A program made the translations under genes and the position numbers. 60,132 nt of DNA. It comes from Bacteroides sp. (lineage in GTDB: Bacteria; Bacteroidota; Bacteroidia; Bacteroidales; Bacteroidaceae). This document shows, one piece after another, positions 18,107-26,130 of the stretch. How positions within the stretch are numbered: position 1 is the first letter of the stretch; the number at the start of each line of letters is the position of its first letter. The notes beneath the pieces were generated by a model. It made no database searches. It had not been told where the DNA came from and saw only the letters and a list, made by a program, of their open reading frames with translations. The DNA is taken from contig JAGATY010000009.1 in assembly GCA_017621035.1 (NCBI GenBank), positions 1-60,132 on the forward strand, given 5' to 3'.

Positions 18107-18736
18107 TTACCGGCTCTCCTCCCGGAAGAGGCGGGTGAAGGTTGCCTGCAACAGCGGCTCGTCGGCTATGATGGACTGCAGCAGGCGCAGACGCTCTGCG
18201 TTCTTGCCTTGCGGGAAGTAAAGCTTCAGGTAGCCGCCCGGGGCATACTTCTCCATCAGGTGTTGGCGGAAGCGTTGGTAGTGCCAAGCGGCATCGGCCT
18301 CAGGAGCCTGTCGCAATCCATACTGCACGGTACGACGAAGCGTAATGTCAGGGTCGATGATGCGGTCTGCTTCTGCCACAATGCGCCCGTAAAGGCTTCG
18401 GGGCTGGTGGTCGGAAGAGGCTCTGTGGTCTTCTACAGCTTCGCGCATGAGGATTATTTCCTCCGGAGTGAACCACTGCTTCAGTTGCTCGTCTGCCGCC
18501 AGCAGACGGCCTGAAACGAGGTGATGTGTCTTCCGATCCTCGCACAGTCCAGTGTCGTGGTAAGCGGCAATGGTGTAGACCAGTCTCTCGTCTGCCTCGT
18601 CCGGGAATTGTGCAGCCAGTGCGAGGCTCTCTGCCATCACCGTCCGCACATGCTCCACGTTGTGTGCCTTGTCGAACCCCGCATAGCGCGGAATTATCTC
18701 TTGCTCAATGTATTGTCTAAGTCCTTCGGGTATCAT
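18107..18736 (-). CDS. HD-domain phosphohydrolase
   Basis: A 209-residue protein starting at ATG 18736 (MIPEGLRQY). Metal-binding residues of the HD superfamily are visible: H25 and H29 in KAHNVEHV, then the H60-D61 pair in AAYHDTG, and further His/Asp in KTHHLVSG and EAVEDHRAS. Such proteins hydrolyse phosphate esters of nucleotides or related compounds; the substrate is unknown. The start lies one base after the stop of the upstream lipoprotein gene, so the two are cotranscribed. Confidence 0.8.
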   Translation of the reverse strand: MIPEGLRQYIEQEIIPRYAGFDKAHNVEHVRTVMAESLALAAQFPDEADERLVYTIAAYHDTGLCEDRKTHHLVSGRLLAADEQLKQWFTPEEIILMREAVEDHRASSDHQPRSLYGRIVAEADRIIDPDITLRRTVQYGLRQAPEADAAWHYQRFRQHLMEKYAPGGYLKLYFPQGKNAERLRLLQSIIADEPLLQATFTRLFREESR

Positions 18737-18737
18737 C

Positions 18738-19784
18738 TTAGTACGGAAATGCCATTTGAACGTTATACACCTCCTCCTTAATCGCATCCAGGAAGGGGTG
18801 ACTCAGCTTCTTACCGTTGAGGGTGAGGAGAGGACGACAGTCGCTAGTGTTGCCTGTGACATATATGTTACCTTCATGAATAGCTACAAAACGGTATGAG
18901 CCTTCGGCTTCCAGTGTTTGGGCAGTTCCGTTTATCCACAGGCAAGGGGCATTGTTTAGATATCCTGCCCAGTAGAGTTTGCCGTTGCTGGCAGTGGAGT
19001 AGTTGGCGTATGCGTTTTCGCTTTCGGCAAAGAAGCTTTGTTGTACTCCGTTTTTGATGGAGTAAATCATGTTTTGAGGGGCAAAGAGATTAGAAATGGT
19101 AGCTCCATCAGCAGGGTTTAAAAGTTGAAGATAGTTTAGGGTAAGATACCAGTTTCCGTTCTCGGTAGTGAAGTGTGTAATGCTGAAGTTGTTCTTGCTG
19201 TTTTTGTCAAGGTCATTCTCTATTTTAGTCCAGGCGGGTTGTTCATAGAGTACTTCACCATTCTTCCAGACGGTTATAGTGCTTGGTTCTGAAGTACTCT
19301 GAGCGTACACTTTTCCTACTGCATAGAGGTCTCCGGTTTGCTTGTCTACATGAAAGATTTCAATCCCACCGGAAGTTTCAAAAGAGTTCAGTTCTGTTTC
19401 GCCGGCGAAGAAGGTGCATTTACCATTATCGCCTACCACTTTATAGACTTTGCCTTGATAGAGGTCATATTCATAATGTTTTTCTCCGGCACTAAGTTCT
19501 TGTTGCTCTATCTTAGCTCCTTGTATGGTGTGTAAGGTATATCTATAGTTAATGCGCGTAATGCAATAGAACACTCCATTGTATATCTCTGAACAGACAA
19601 CATCGGCCGATTTAGGATAGTAATATTCCTGCCCGTTGTGGTAAAGCAGTGTGCTTTCTTTCAGTTTTACAATCAGGCTGAACACGTCGGAAGTAGTGGG
19701 TTCGTTACTCTCATCACTGCTACAAGCTGCAAAGCTTGTGCAGATGAGTAAAGAGGCAAGCAGGGAGGTGAAATAGTTCTTCAT
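18738..19784 (-). CDS. Lipoprotein of unknown function, possible beta-propeller
   Basis: A 348-residue protein. I chose ATG 19784 because it gives a clean lipoprotein signal (MKNYFTSLLASLLICTSFAAC, Cys at 21, then SSDE). Longer upstream frames lack such a signal. The body has repeated strands of the type TGDLYAVGKVYA, NGKLYWAGYLNNAPCLWING and EGNIYVTGNTSD, spaced 40-60 residues apart, which suggests a beta-propeller. No family is recognised. It precedes the HD-domain gene by one base. A cluster of inverted motifs lies just upstream. Confidence 0.7.
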   Translation of the reverse strand: MKNYFTSLLASLLICTSFAACSSDESNEPTTSDVFSLIVKLKESTLLYHNGQEYYYPKSADVVCSEIYNGVFYCITRINYRYTLHTIQGAKIEQQELSAGEKHYEYDLYQGKVYKVVGDNGKCTFFAGETELNSFETSGGIEIFHVDKQTGDLYAVGKVYAQSTSEPSTITVWKNGEVLYEQPAWTKIENDLDKNSKNNFSITHFTTENGNWYLTLNYLQLLNPADGATISNLFAPQNMIYSIKNGVQQSFFAESENAYANYSTASNGKLYWAGYLNNAPCLWINGTAQTLEAEGSYRFVAIHEGNIYVTGNTSDCRPLLTLNGKKLSHPFLDAIKEEVYNVQMAFPY

Positions 19785-19867
19785 ATTGCTTCTGTTTTTA
19801 AGCGTTTTTGCAAAGAAAGTGATTTGTGGGGAGAATAGCAAAGGAATGGGAAGGTTTGTTACAAAAG

Positions 19868-19995
19868 TAATGCTCGGTGTTTCTGTTGTAACACTGAGCA
19901 TTACAGGCGAAACACCGAGCATTATTTTAACCCGAATCCGGCAGATGGTCTTTCAGACCATAAATCGGACTGACATTTAACAACACCGAGCGTTA
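19868..19995. repeat. Cluster of AACACCGAGCATTA inverted motifs
   Basis: TAATGCTCGGTGTTTC (19868-19883) is the perfect 16-bp reverse complement of the segment at 19909-19924. A third variant (AACACTGAGCATTA) lies between them and a fourth (AACACCGAGCGTTA) near 19983. A separate hairpin around 19931-19968 carries the CAGATGGTCTTTC...GACCAT motif shared with 31968-32012. Lies between the lipoprotein start and the end of polA. Confidence 0.75.
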
Positions 19996-20025
19996 CTGAG
20001 AGGGGGCTTTTGAGAGGGTGCGCTA

Positions 20026-22887
20026 TCAATGCGCCTCCAGCCAGTTTTTGCCCCAGCCGCAGTCGGCACGGAGGGGAACTTGCATGGGGTAGGCACGTTC
20101 CATCTCTTCGATAACAATTTGTTGAACCTTTTCTTTTTCTGCGGTGGGGACTGAGAAGTTCAATTCGTCGTGTACTTGCAGAATCATCTTGGCTTGCAGA
20201 CCCTCATTCTCGAACCGTTGATGAATGCGTGCCATGGCTACTTTGATGATGTCGGCCGCACTGCCTTGAATGGGGGCATTGATGGCGTTGCGCTCGGCAT
20301 AGCCTCGTACGGTGGCGTTGCGGGAGTTGATGTCAGGCAGGAAGCGTTTGCGGCGGAAGATGGTCTCCACATAACCCTGTTCCTGTGCCACCTGAATGCT
20401 GCGATCCATGTACTCTTTAATCTGTGGGTAGGTTTGGAAGTAACCGTCAATCAGCTCTTTAGCCTCTGCTCGCGGCACGTTCATGCGCTCGGCCAGTCCG
20501 AAGACAGAGATGCCATAGATGATGCCGAAGTTAGCCGTCTTGGCCTTTCGACGCATGTCGGGAGTAACCTCACTGATATCCACCTTATAGATTTTAGCAG
20601 CGGTGGCGGCATGGATGTCGTGCCCGCTGCGGAAGGCGTCAATCATATTGGCATCGCCACTGAGGTGAGCCATGATGCGCAACTCTATTTGAGAGTAGTC
20701 GGCGGAGAAGAACTCAGCTCCCTCGTCGGGGATGAAAGCCTTGCGAATCTCCTTTCCGTCTTCATCACGGATAGGAATGTTTTGTAAGTTTGGATTACTG
20801 CTACTCAGTCGTCCGGTAGCTGTCACGGCTTGGTTGAACGAGGTGTGTATGCGACCTGTCCGTGGGTTGATAAGTTGCGGCAGCGCATCCACGTAGGTGC
20901 CCAAGAGTTTCTTCAGTCCTCGGTGCTCCAGTATCTTCTCTACCACGGGATGTTTGCTTCGCAGGCTTTCCAGCACCTCTTCCGAAGTGACGTACTGTCC
21001 GGTTTTGGTCTTCTTAGCCTTGGCGACAATCTTTAGGCGGTCGAACAACACTTCACCCACCTGCTTGGGGGAGGCAATGTTGAACGCTGTGCCGGCTAGG
21101 GTATAGATTTCTTGCTCGATGTCCAGGAGGCGTTGGGAGAAGTGGGCAGATGACTGCTTCAAGCTCTCCACATCCAGCAGCACACCGTTGCACTCCAGGC
21201 TGACCAGCACGGGGACGAGTGGCATCTCGATGTCGTAGAACAGTTGGCCTGCTCCCTGTGTTTCCAACTCTTTCTCCAAGATGTTTTTCAGCTTGAAGGT
21301 AACATCGGCATCCTCACAAGCATAGCGGTAGACCTCTTCGGGCGGAACGTCGCGCATAGACTTCTGTGTCTTTCCCTTGGCACCAATCAGCTCATCGATG
21401 TGAATGGTTCGGTAGTTGAGATAGATTTCGGCGAGATAGTCCATGTTGTGTCGCAGCTCCGGTTGCAGCACGTAGTGGGCAAGCATGGTGTCGAAGAGTT
21501 TCCCTCTTACCTGCACGCCATAGTTCCGGAGTACAATCATGTCGTACTTGATGTTTTGCCCAACCTTGGTGATGGCGCTGTTTTCAAGCAGCGGGCGGAA
21601 GAAAGTCACGACCTTCTCTGCTTCCGAACGTTCCGCAGGGACGGGAATGTAGTAGGCTTCGTTTTCTTTGCAACAGAAGCTTATTCCCACCAATTCGGCT
21701 TCCATGGGGTTGCTGCTAGTGGTTTCCGTGTCTAGAGCGAGAATTTCTGTTGTCAAGAGTTTTTGAAGAATTTCGCTTCTTTTCTCCTCTGTATCAATAA
21801 GTTGATACTCTACAGAGAGCGTTTCTAAGCTCGCGAGAATCGTTTTTTTTGCGTCAACCGTCCCCTCGGGCGCAAATAACGCAAACAAATCGCCTTGAAC
21901 AGGGCCTTGTTTTTCGTTATTGGCGGGTGTTGCTTGCGGTTGAGCGAAAAGAGTGCCGGCAAAGAGGTCGGGCTCTTCGGTCGGAAGAGTGGGGGAGGCT
22001 TGCGGGGCGGCGGGCTTCTTCAGCACGCGATCAATCAGTGCGCGAAACTCCAGCTCCTCAAAGATTTTCCGCAAGGCTGCTTCGTCCGGCTCTTTTCTGA
22101 CAAGCTGTTCCATCTCCAGCCGGATGGGTACATCAGTCTTGATGGTTGCAAGAAATTTAGAGAAGCGAATCTGCTCTTTATTCTCTTCCACTTTCTTCTT
22201 GAGCGCACCCTTCAGTTCGTCGGTTCTTTCCAGCAATGCTTCAATGCTGCCAAACTGAGTGACCAGCTTCTGTGCCGTCTTCTCTCCCACACCGGGACAG
22301 CCGGGAATGTTATCTGAGGCATCACCCATCAGGCCTAACATGTCTATCACTTGGTCGGTGCTCTGAATGTCGAACTTGGCCTTCACCTCTTCCGGTCCCA
22401 TCACCTCGAAGCCGCCACTGTGCTTGGGACGATACATGAAGACGTTTTCACGCACCAGTTGCCCGTAGTCCTTGTCCGGGGTCATCATATAGGTGGTGAT
22501 GCCTTGCCGTCCGGCCTCGGTAGCCAGTGTGCCGATAACGTCGTCGGCCTCGAAACCTGTTACCTCCAGAATGGGTATGCGGTAGGCACGAATAATCTCT
22601 TTGATGACGGGAACCGAGAGGCGAATGTCTTCCGGAGTGGCCTCGCGTTGTGCCTTGTACTGCTCAAAAGCCTCGTGGCGAAAGGTAGGACCGGCAGGGT
22701 CAAACGCCACGCCGATGTGCGTGGGTTGCTCCTTCTTCAGTACCTCTTCCAGTGTGTTGACAAAGCCTAGAACGGCTGATGTGTTGAATCCCTTTGAGTT
22801 GATACGTGGGTTTCTGATGAGTGCATAATACGCCCGATAGATGAGCGCATAGGCATCTAATAAGAACAGTTTATCGGTAGAATGCAT
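20026..22887 (-). CDS. polA: DNA polymerase I
   Basis: A 953-residue polymerase from ATG 22887 (MHSTDKLFLLDAYALIYRAY); an upstream in-frame ATG would add an implausible 25 residues. Residues 1-290 form the 5'-3' flap exonuclease (GFEADDVIGTLA, MLGLMGDASDNIPG). The 3'-5' proofreading domain keeps its acidic residues (ALDTETTS near 407; YACEDADVTF near 530). The polymerase domain has DYSQIELRIMAHLSGD, RRKAKTANFGIIYGIS and QVHDELNFSV. An Ala/Pro/Glu-rich linker (about 320-350) joins exo and proofreading parts. It is transcribed divergently from the polyprenyl synthase gene. Confidence 0.96.
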   Translation of the reverse strand: MHSTDKLFLLDAYALIYRAYYALIRNPRINSKGFNTSAVLGFVNTLEEVLKKEQPTHIGVAFDPAGPTFRHEAFEQYKAQREATPEDIRLSVPVIKEIIRAYRIPILEVTGFEADDVIGTLATEAGRQGITTYMMTPDKDYGQLVRENVFMYRPKHSGGFEVMGPEEVKAKFDIQSTDQVIDMLGLMGDASDNIPGCPGVGEKTAQKLVTQFGSIEALLERTDELKGALKKKVEENKEQIRFSKFLATIKTDVPIRLEMEQLVRKEPDEAALRKIFEELEFRALIDRVLKKPAAPQASPTLPTEEPDLFAGTLFAQPQATPANNEKQGPVQGDLFALFAPEGTVDAKKTILASLETLSVEYQLIDTEEKRSEILQKLLTTEILALDTETTSSNPMEAELVGISFCCKENEAYYIPVPAERSEAEKVVTFFRPLLENSAITKVGQNIKYDMIVLRNYGVQVRGKLFDTMLAHYVLQPELRHNMDYLAEIYLNYRTIHIDELIGAKGKTQKSMRDVPPEEVYRYACEDADVTFKLKNILEKELETQGAGQLFYDIEMPLVPVLVSLECNGVLLDVESLKQSSAHFSQRLLDIEQEIYTLAGTAFNIASPKQVGEVLFDRLKIVAKAKKTKTGQYVTSEEVLESLRSKHPVVEKILEHRGLKKLLGTYVDALPQLINPRTGRIHTSFNQAVTATGRLSSSNPNLQNIPIRDEDGKEIRKAFIPDEGAEFFSADYSQIELRIMAHLSGDANMIDAFRSGHDIHAATAAKIYKVDISEVTPDMRRKAKTANFGIIYGISVFGLAERMNVPRAEAKELIDGYFQTYPQIKEYMDRSIQVAQEQGYVETIFRRKRFLPDINSRNATVRGYAERNAINAPIQGSAADIIKVAMARIHQRFENEGLQAKMILQVHDELNFSVPTAEKEKVQQIVIEEMERAYPMQVPLRADCGWGKNWLEAH

Positions 22888-22949
22888 ATGTTTATCTGTT
22901 TTTTTCTCGGTAAAAGTACAAAAAAATACGGTATTAGCCGTTTTATTAT

Positions 22950-22957
22950 TACTTTTG
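22950..22957 (+). promoter_or_regulatory. Promoter -7 element for the polyprenyl synthase gene
   Basis: TACTTTTG is an exact consensus match 18 bases before the start codon. The divergent polA promoter must lie within the same 87-base gap. Confidence 0.6.
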
Positions 22958-22974
22958 TGCACAAATAGCTACTC

Positions 22975-23949
22975 ATGGATTACTTATCGCTGATAGAATC
23001 ACCAATATCTACCGAACTGGAGGAGTTTAAGCAACTCTTCGGAAGTTCTCTTGCCAGTTCCAATCCGCTCTTGAATCAAGTGACGGCTCACCTGCGTCGT
23101 CGCTCGGGTAAAATGATGCGCCCCATGTTGGTGTTGCTTACAGCCAAACTCTACGGCAAGGTAAACCAATCCACTCTCCATGCAGCAGTGGCACTGGAAC
23201 TGTTGCACACAGCCAGCCTGGTACATGACGATGTGGTGGACGAAAGCAATGAAAGGCGCGGACAACCCTCGGTGAATGCAGCCTTTAATAATAAGGTGGC
23301 CGTGCTGACGGGCGACTATATGCTCTCTACTGCTTTGATGCAGGTGGGCATGACTCGCAACTTTGAAATCTTTGACGTGGTCTCCCAGTTAGGACAAGAG
23401 TTGGCCGACGGTGAACTGTTGCAACTTTCCAACGTCAGCAACATGCAATTCTCCATCGACACCTACTTTGAGATTATCCGTAAAAAGACGGCTGTCCTCT
23501 TCGAAGCCTGCACAAAATCAGGAGCCTTGTCGGTGATTTCTTGCGATGAAATGGTGGAAAAAGCAAGAAAACTGGGTGAATACATCGGTCTCTGTTTCCA
23601 AATTAAAGATGACATCTTCGACTACTACGACAACTCCGCCATCGGGAAACCTACCGGAAACGACATGCTGGAGGGTAAACTGACTCTGCCGGTACTTTAT
23701 GCCCTCAATGTAACGCGGGATGAAGAGGCTGCTGCCATTGCTATGAAGGTGAAGAACGGTGCTGCAACTTCCGATGAAATCGCCCGTTTGGTACGTTTCA
23801 CCAAAGAGAATGGAGGCATTGAGTATGCCGTGAAGAGCATGAATTCTTTCCGCGAGCGTGCTCACGAACTGCTGAAAGAGTTTGAAGAAAGCTCGGTGAA
23901 AACGGCACTTTTGGCTTACCTGGACTACGTGATAGACCGTACAAAGTAG
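22975..23949 (+). CDS. ispB: All-trans polyprenyl diphosphate synthase
   Basis: A 324-residue long-chain prenyltransferase condensing isopentenyl diphosphate onto an allylic primer; the product likely serves as the menaquinone side chain. The first Asp-rich motif is HDDVVDES (about residues 83-90) and the second DDIFDYYD (about 212-219). RRRSGKMMRPMLVLL near 40 and GDYMLSTALM near 110 are family features. Exact chain length cannot be read from sequence. A strong terminator follows. Confidence 0.92.
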   Translation: MDYLSLIESPISTELEEFKQLFGSSLASSNPLLNQVTAHLRRRSGKMMRPMLVLLTAKLYGKVNQSTLHAAVALELLHTASLVHDDVVDESNERRGQPSVNAAFNNKVAVLTGDYMLSTALMQVGMTRNFEIFDVVSQLGQELADGELLQLSNVSNMQFSIDTYFEIIRKKTAVLFEACTKSGALSVISCDEMVEKARKLGEYIGLCFQIKDDIFDYYDNSAIGKPTGNDMLEGKLTLPVLYALNVTRDEEAAAIAMKVKNGAATSDEIARLVRFTKENGGIEYAVKSMNSFRERAHELLKEFEESSVKTALLAYLDYVIDRTK

Positions 23950-24007
23950 CGGGGAAACACCTGTAAAAGAGAGTCCGGACAGATACTTCAATAACTATTA
24001 TAACAAG

Positions 24008-24042
24008 TGCGCATACTTACTACTGTGGGTATGCGCATTTTC
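24008..24042 (+). terminator. Terminator after the polyprenyl synthase gene
   Basis: TGCGCATAC (24008-24016) pairs perfectly with GTATGCGCA (24029-24037), followed by a T-rich tail. A second hairpin, GACAGCC/GGCTGTC (about 24109-24127), lies nearer deoC and may terminate the opposite strand. Confidence 0.8.
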
Positions 24043-24148
24043 TTTGCAAAACACCCCTATTCATCGAGAAAAAACACGCCCCCACAACAGTGAGAGCGTG
24101 CATAACCGACAGCCTTTTGGGGCTGTCCTATCTCTTTTGGAAGGCTTC

Positions 24149-25060
24149 TTAGAAGAACTTAACCTCTTTCTCCAGAATCTCTGACAACAAAAGGTTGGCC
24201 AAACGACTGGTTCCCAGGCGGAACAGGCTGTTGTTGAGCCACTCTTCTCCTAACACCTCTTTTACGATGGTGTAATAAACCAGTGCATCGTTTACACTGT
24301 TGATGCCTCCGGCAGGTTTAAAACCAATCTTGATACCTGTCTGCTCGTGGTACTCCTTGATAGCCTGACACATGACGTACGCAGCCTCGGGAGTGGCGGC
24401 AGGTTGTTGCTTGCCGGTTGAGGTCTTGATGAAATCAGCACCTGCATACATCGCCAAGATAGAGGCCTTCTTGATGTTCTCAGCCGTTTTCAGTGCACCG
24501 GTTTCCAAGATTACCTTCAGATGCTTCTCCTTGCAAGTCTCCTTCAGTTCCTGTATCTCGTCGCACATACCTTCATAATCACCTGACAGAAACTTGCCTA
24601 CAGAGATGACGATGTCAATCTCGTCTGCACCATCCATCAGTGCCATAGCTGTCTCGGCCACCTTTACCTCTGTGAAGGTTTGTGACGAGGGAAATCCTGC
24701 TGATACACAGGCAATCTTCACATCTTCCACCTCCAGTGTGTCCTTTACAATCTCTGCAAAGCAGGGGTAGACGCAGATGGCTGCCACATTCTTCAGGTCT
24801 GGATATTCCTCATCGAAGCGGTTAACGTTTTGGGTAAACTTCATAACACTTTCATCACTGTCGGTAGTGTTCAGCGTGGTCAGGTCGATACAATTGAAGA
24901 GGAATTTCTTTACCTCCGGCGTGTTGTTCTCGGCCACTTTTCCCTCCACGATGGCAGCTACTTGTGCGCCGACTTCTGCATCGCTAAGGGCAGTGTTGTA
25001 CTTCGCCAGTGTAGCGTCGTACTTGTTCTGAGTAAGTTCTTGATTCTCCATACTGTTCAT
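24149..25060 (-). CDS. deoC: Deoxyribose-phosphate aldolase
   Basis: A 303-residue class I aldolase cleaving 2-deoxyribose-5-phosphate to glyceraldehyde-3-phosphate and acetaldehyde, in deoxynucleoside catabolism. The active-site motifs are VILETGAL (about 185) and DFIKTSTGKQ (about 212-221, with the Schiff-base Lys). GFKPAGGINS near 248 is the phosphate-binding part. The protein is longer than E. coli DeoC because of an N-terminal extension typical of the Bacteroidetes form. ATG 25060 overlaps the mazG-like stop by four bases; ATG 25051 is an alternative. Confidence 0.94.
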   Translation of the reverse strand: MNSMENQELTQNKYDATLAKYNTALSDAEVGAQVAAIVEGKVAENNTPEVKKFLFNCIDLTTLNTTDSDESVMKFTQNVNRFDEEYPDLKNVAAICVYPCFAEIVKDTLEVEDVKIACVSAGFPSSQTFTEVKVAETAMALMDGADEIDIVISVGKFLSGDYEGMCDEIQELKETCKEKHLKVILETGALKTAENIKKASILAMYAGADFIKTSTGKQQPAATPEAAYVMCQAIKEYHEQTGIKIGFKPAGGINSVNDALVYYTIVKEVLGEEWLNNSLFRLGTSRLANLLLSEILEKEVKFF

Positions 25061-25407
25061 GATAGTTTGGGGTTATTTTTATGTCTTTCTTTGTCACGGT
25101 TGGTCTTCTTCAGAAGGGTTTGGCGAAAGGCTTCGGTAAGGTCTACACCCGTTTGGTTGGCCAGACAGATGAGTACCCACAGTACGTCTGCCATCTCTTC
25201 ACTGAGGTTCTCCTTTTCTCCTGCCTTGAACGATTGGTCACCATACTTACGTGCCATGACGCGAGCCAGTTCGCCCACCTCTTCAGTCAGCACGGCCATG
25301 TTGGTCAGCTCGCTGAAGTAGCGCACGCCATAGGTTCGTATCCACTCGTCCACCTGCTGTTGTGCTTGTGCCAGGCTGATGTCAGAATCATTTTTTGCCG
25401 AATCCAT
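25057..25407 (-). CDS. MazG-like nucleotide pyrophosphohydrolase
   Basis: A 116-residue all-alpha NTP pyrophosphohydrolase. Metal-binding motifs are EEVGELARVM (about 43-52) and EEMADVLWVLICLA (about 70-83), the E..E/E..D pattern of the MazG superfamily. These enzymes clear abnormal or excess nucleotides. It is coupled to deoC by a four-base overlap and follows dtd by 17 bases, so a quality-control/nucleotide operon dtd-mazG-deoC is likely. Confidence 0.87.
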   Translation of the reverse strand: MDSAKNDSDISLAQAQQQVDEWIRTYGVRYFSELTNMAVLTEEVGELARVMARKYGDQSFKAGEKENLSEEMADVLWVLICLANQTGVDLTEAFRQTLLKKTNRDKERHKNNPKLS

Positions 25408-25424
25408 CGCTGTTTTTCCTTTCT

Positions 25425-25877
25425 TTATTCTTTGTTTTTGCTGTCGATGAGGATGGTTACAGGCCCGTCGTTCAGCAGCTCCACCTTCATGTCTGCACCA
25501 AACTCTCCGGTTCCGATGGGTTTACCCAATGCGCCGGTCAGCTCCTTGCAAAAGGCTTCATACAAGGGGATGGAGATTTCCGGCCGTGCAGCACGTATGT
25601 AGGAGGGGCGGTTACCTTTCTTGGTGGAGGCGTGCAGGGTGAACTGGCTGATGACCAGAATGTCGCCGCCATCGTCCAGGATGGAACGGTTCATTACCCC
25701 GTTTTCATCGTCGAAAATTCTTAGATTGACCACTTTTTTACACAGCCATTGGATGTCTTCCTCACCGTCACCCTCCTCGATGCCTACCAGTATGAGCATC
25801 CCTTTCCCGATGCTGGCTTTGCAGTGCCCCTCAATGGTGACGGAGGCGTGAGCTGTGCGCTGTATTACTATTCTCAT
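25425..25877 (-). CDS. dtd: D-aminoacyl-tRNA deacylase
   Basis: A 150-residue enzyme hydrolysing D-amino acids from tRNA. I chose ATG 25877 (MRIVIQRTAHASVTIEG), the standard family start, and rejected a 66-residue upstream extension that would cross the repeat-rich gap. SQFTLHASTKKGNRPSY (about 78-94) is the catalytic SQFTL region and FGADMKVELLNDGPVT (about 126-141) the cis-GP-containing region. Usual family length is about 145-150. Confidence 0.94.
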   Translation of the reverse strand: MRIVIQRTAHASVTIEGHCKASIGKGMLILVGIEEGDGEEDIQWLCKKVVNLRIFDDENGVMNRSILDDGGDILVISQFTLHASTKKGNRPSYIRAARPEISIPLYEAFCKELTGALGKPIGTGEFGADMKVELLNDGPVTILIDSKNKE

Positions 25878-26023
25878 ATTTCTTCTGTTTTGGGAGGAAG
25901 GGTAGGGTGATGTCTGTATAAACTTGTCCGCCCCTTCCGGTTTAGCGCGGTAAAGATAGAAATAAATCTCCTGAATTGCTGCTAAAAATGTAGGATTTGT
26001 GACTCCTTTGCAACGCGTTTCTT

Positions 26024-26106
26024 CCACACTTGTGTCCAGCGTATTCCACACAAGTGTGGCGTTTGCTCCACACAAGTGTCCAGCACGCTCCGCACTTGTG
26101 TGGAAG
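26024..26106. repeat. 22-bp-period palindrome array 2
   Basis: Four units start at 26024, 26046, 26068 and 26090. Each has a CCACACAAGTGT- or CCACACTTGTGT-type core, and neighbouring units are mutual inverted repeats. It lies between uvrC and dtd, upstream of dtd. Confidence 0.8.
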
Positions 26107-26130
26107 AAACGCTACTCTCGTAAACTATAA

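Noticed and set aside
25878-26075. 66-residue N-terminal extension of Dtd
   Set aside because: It reads through palindrome array DNA; Dtd proteins start at the MRIVIQR position.
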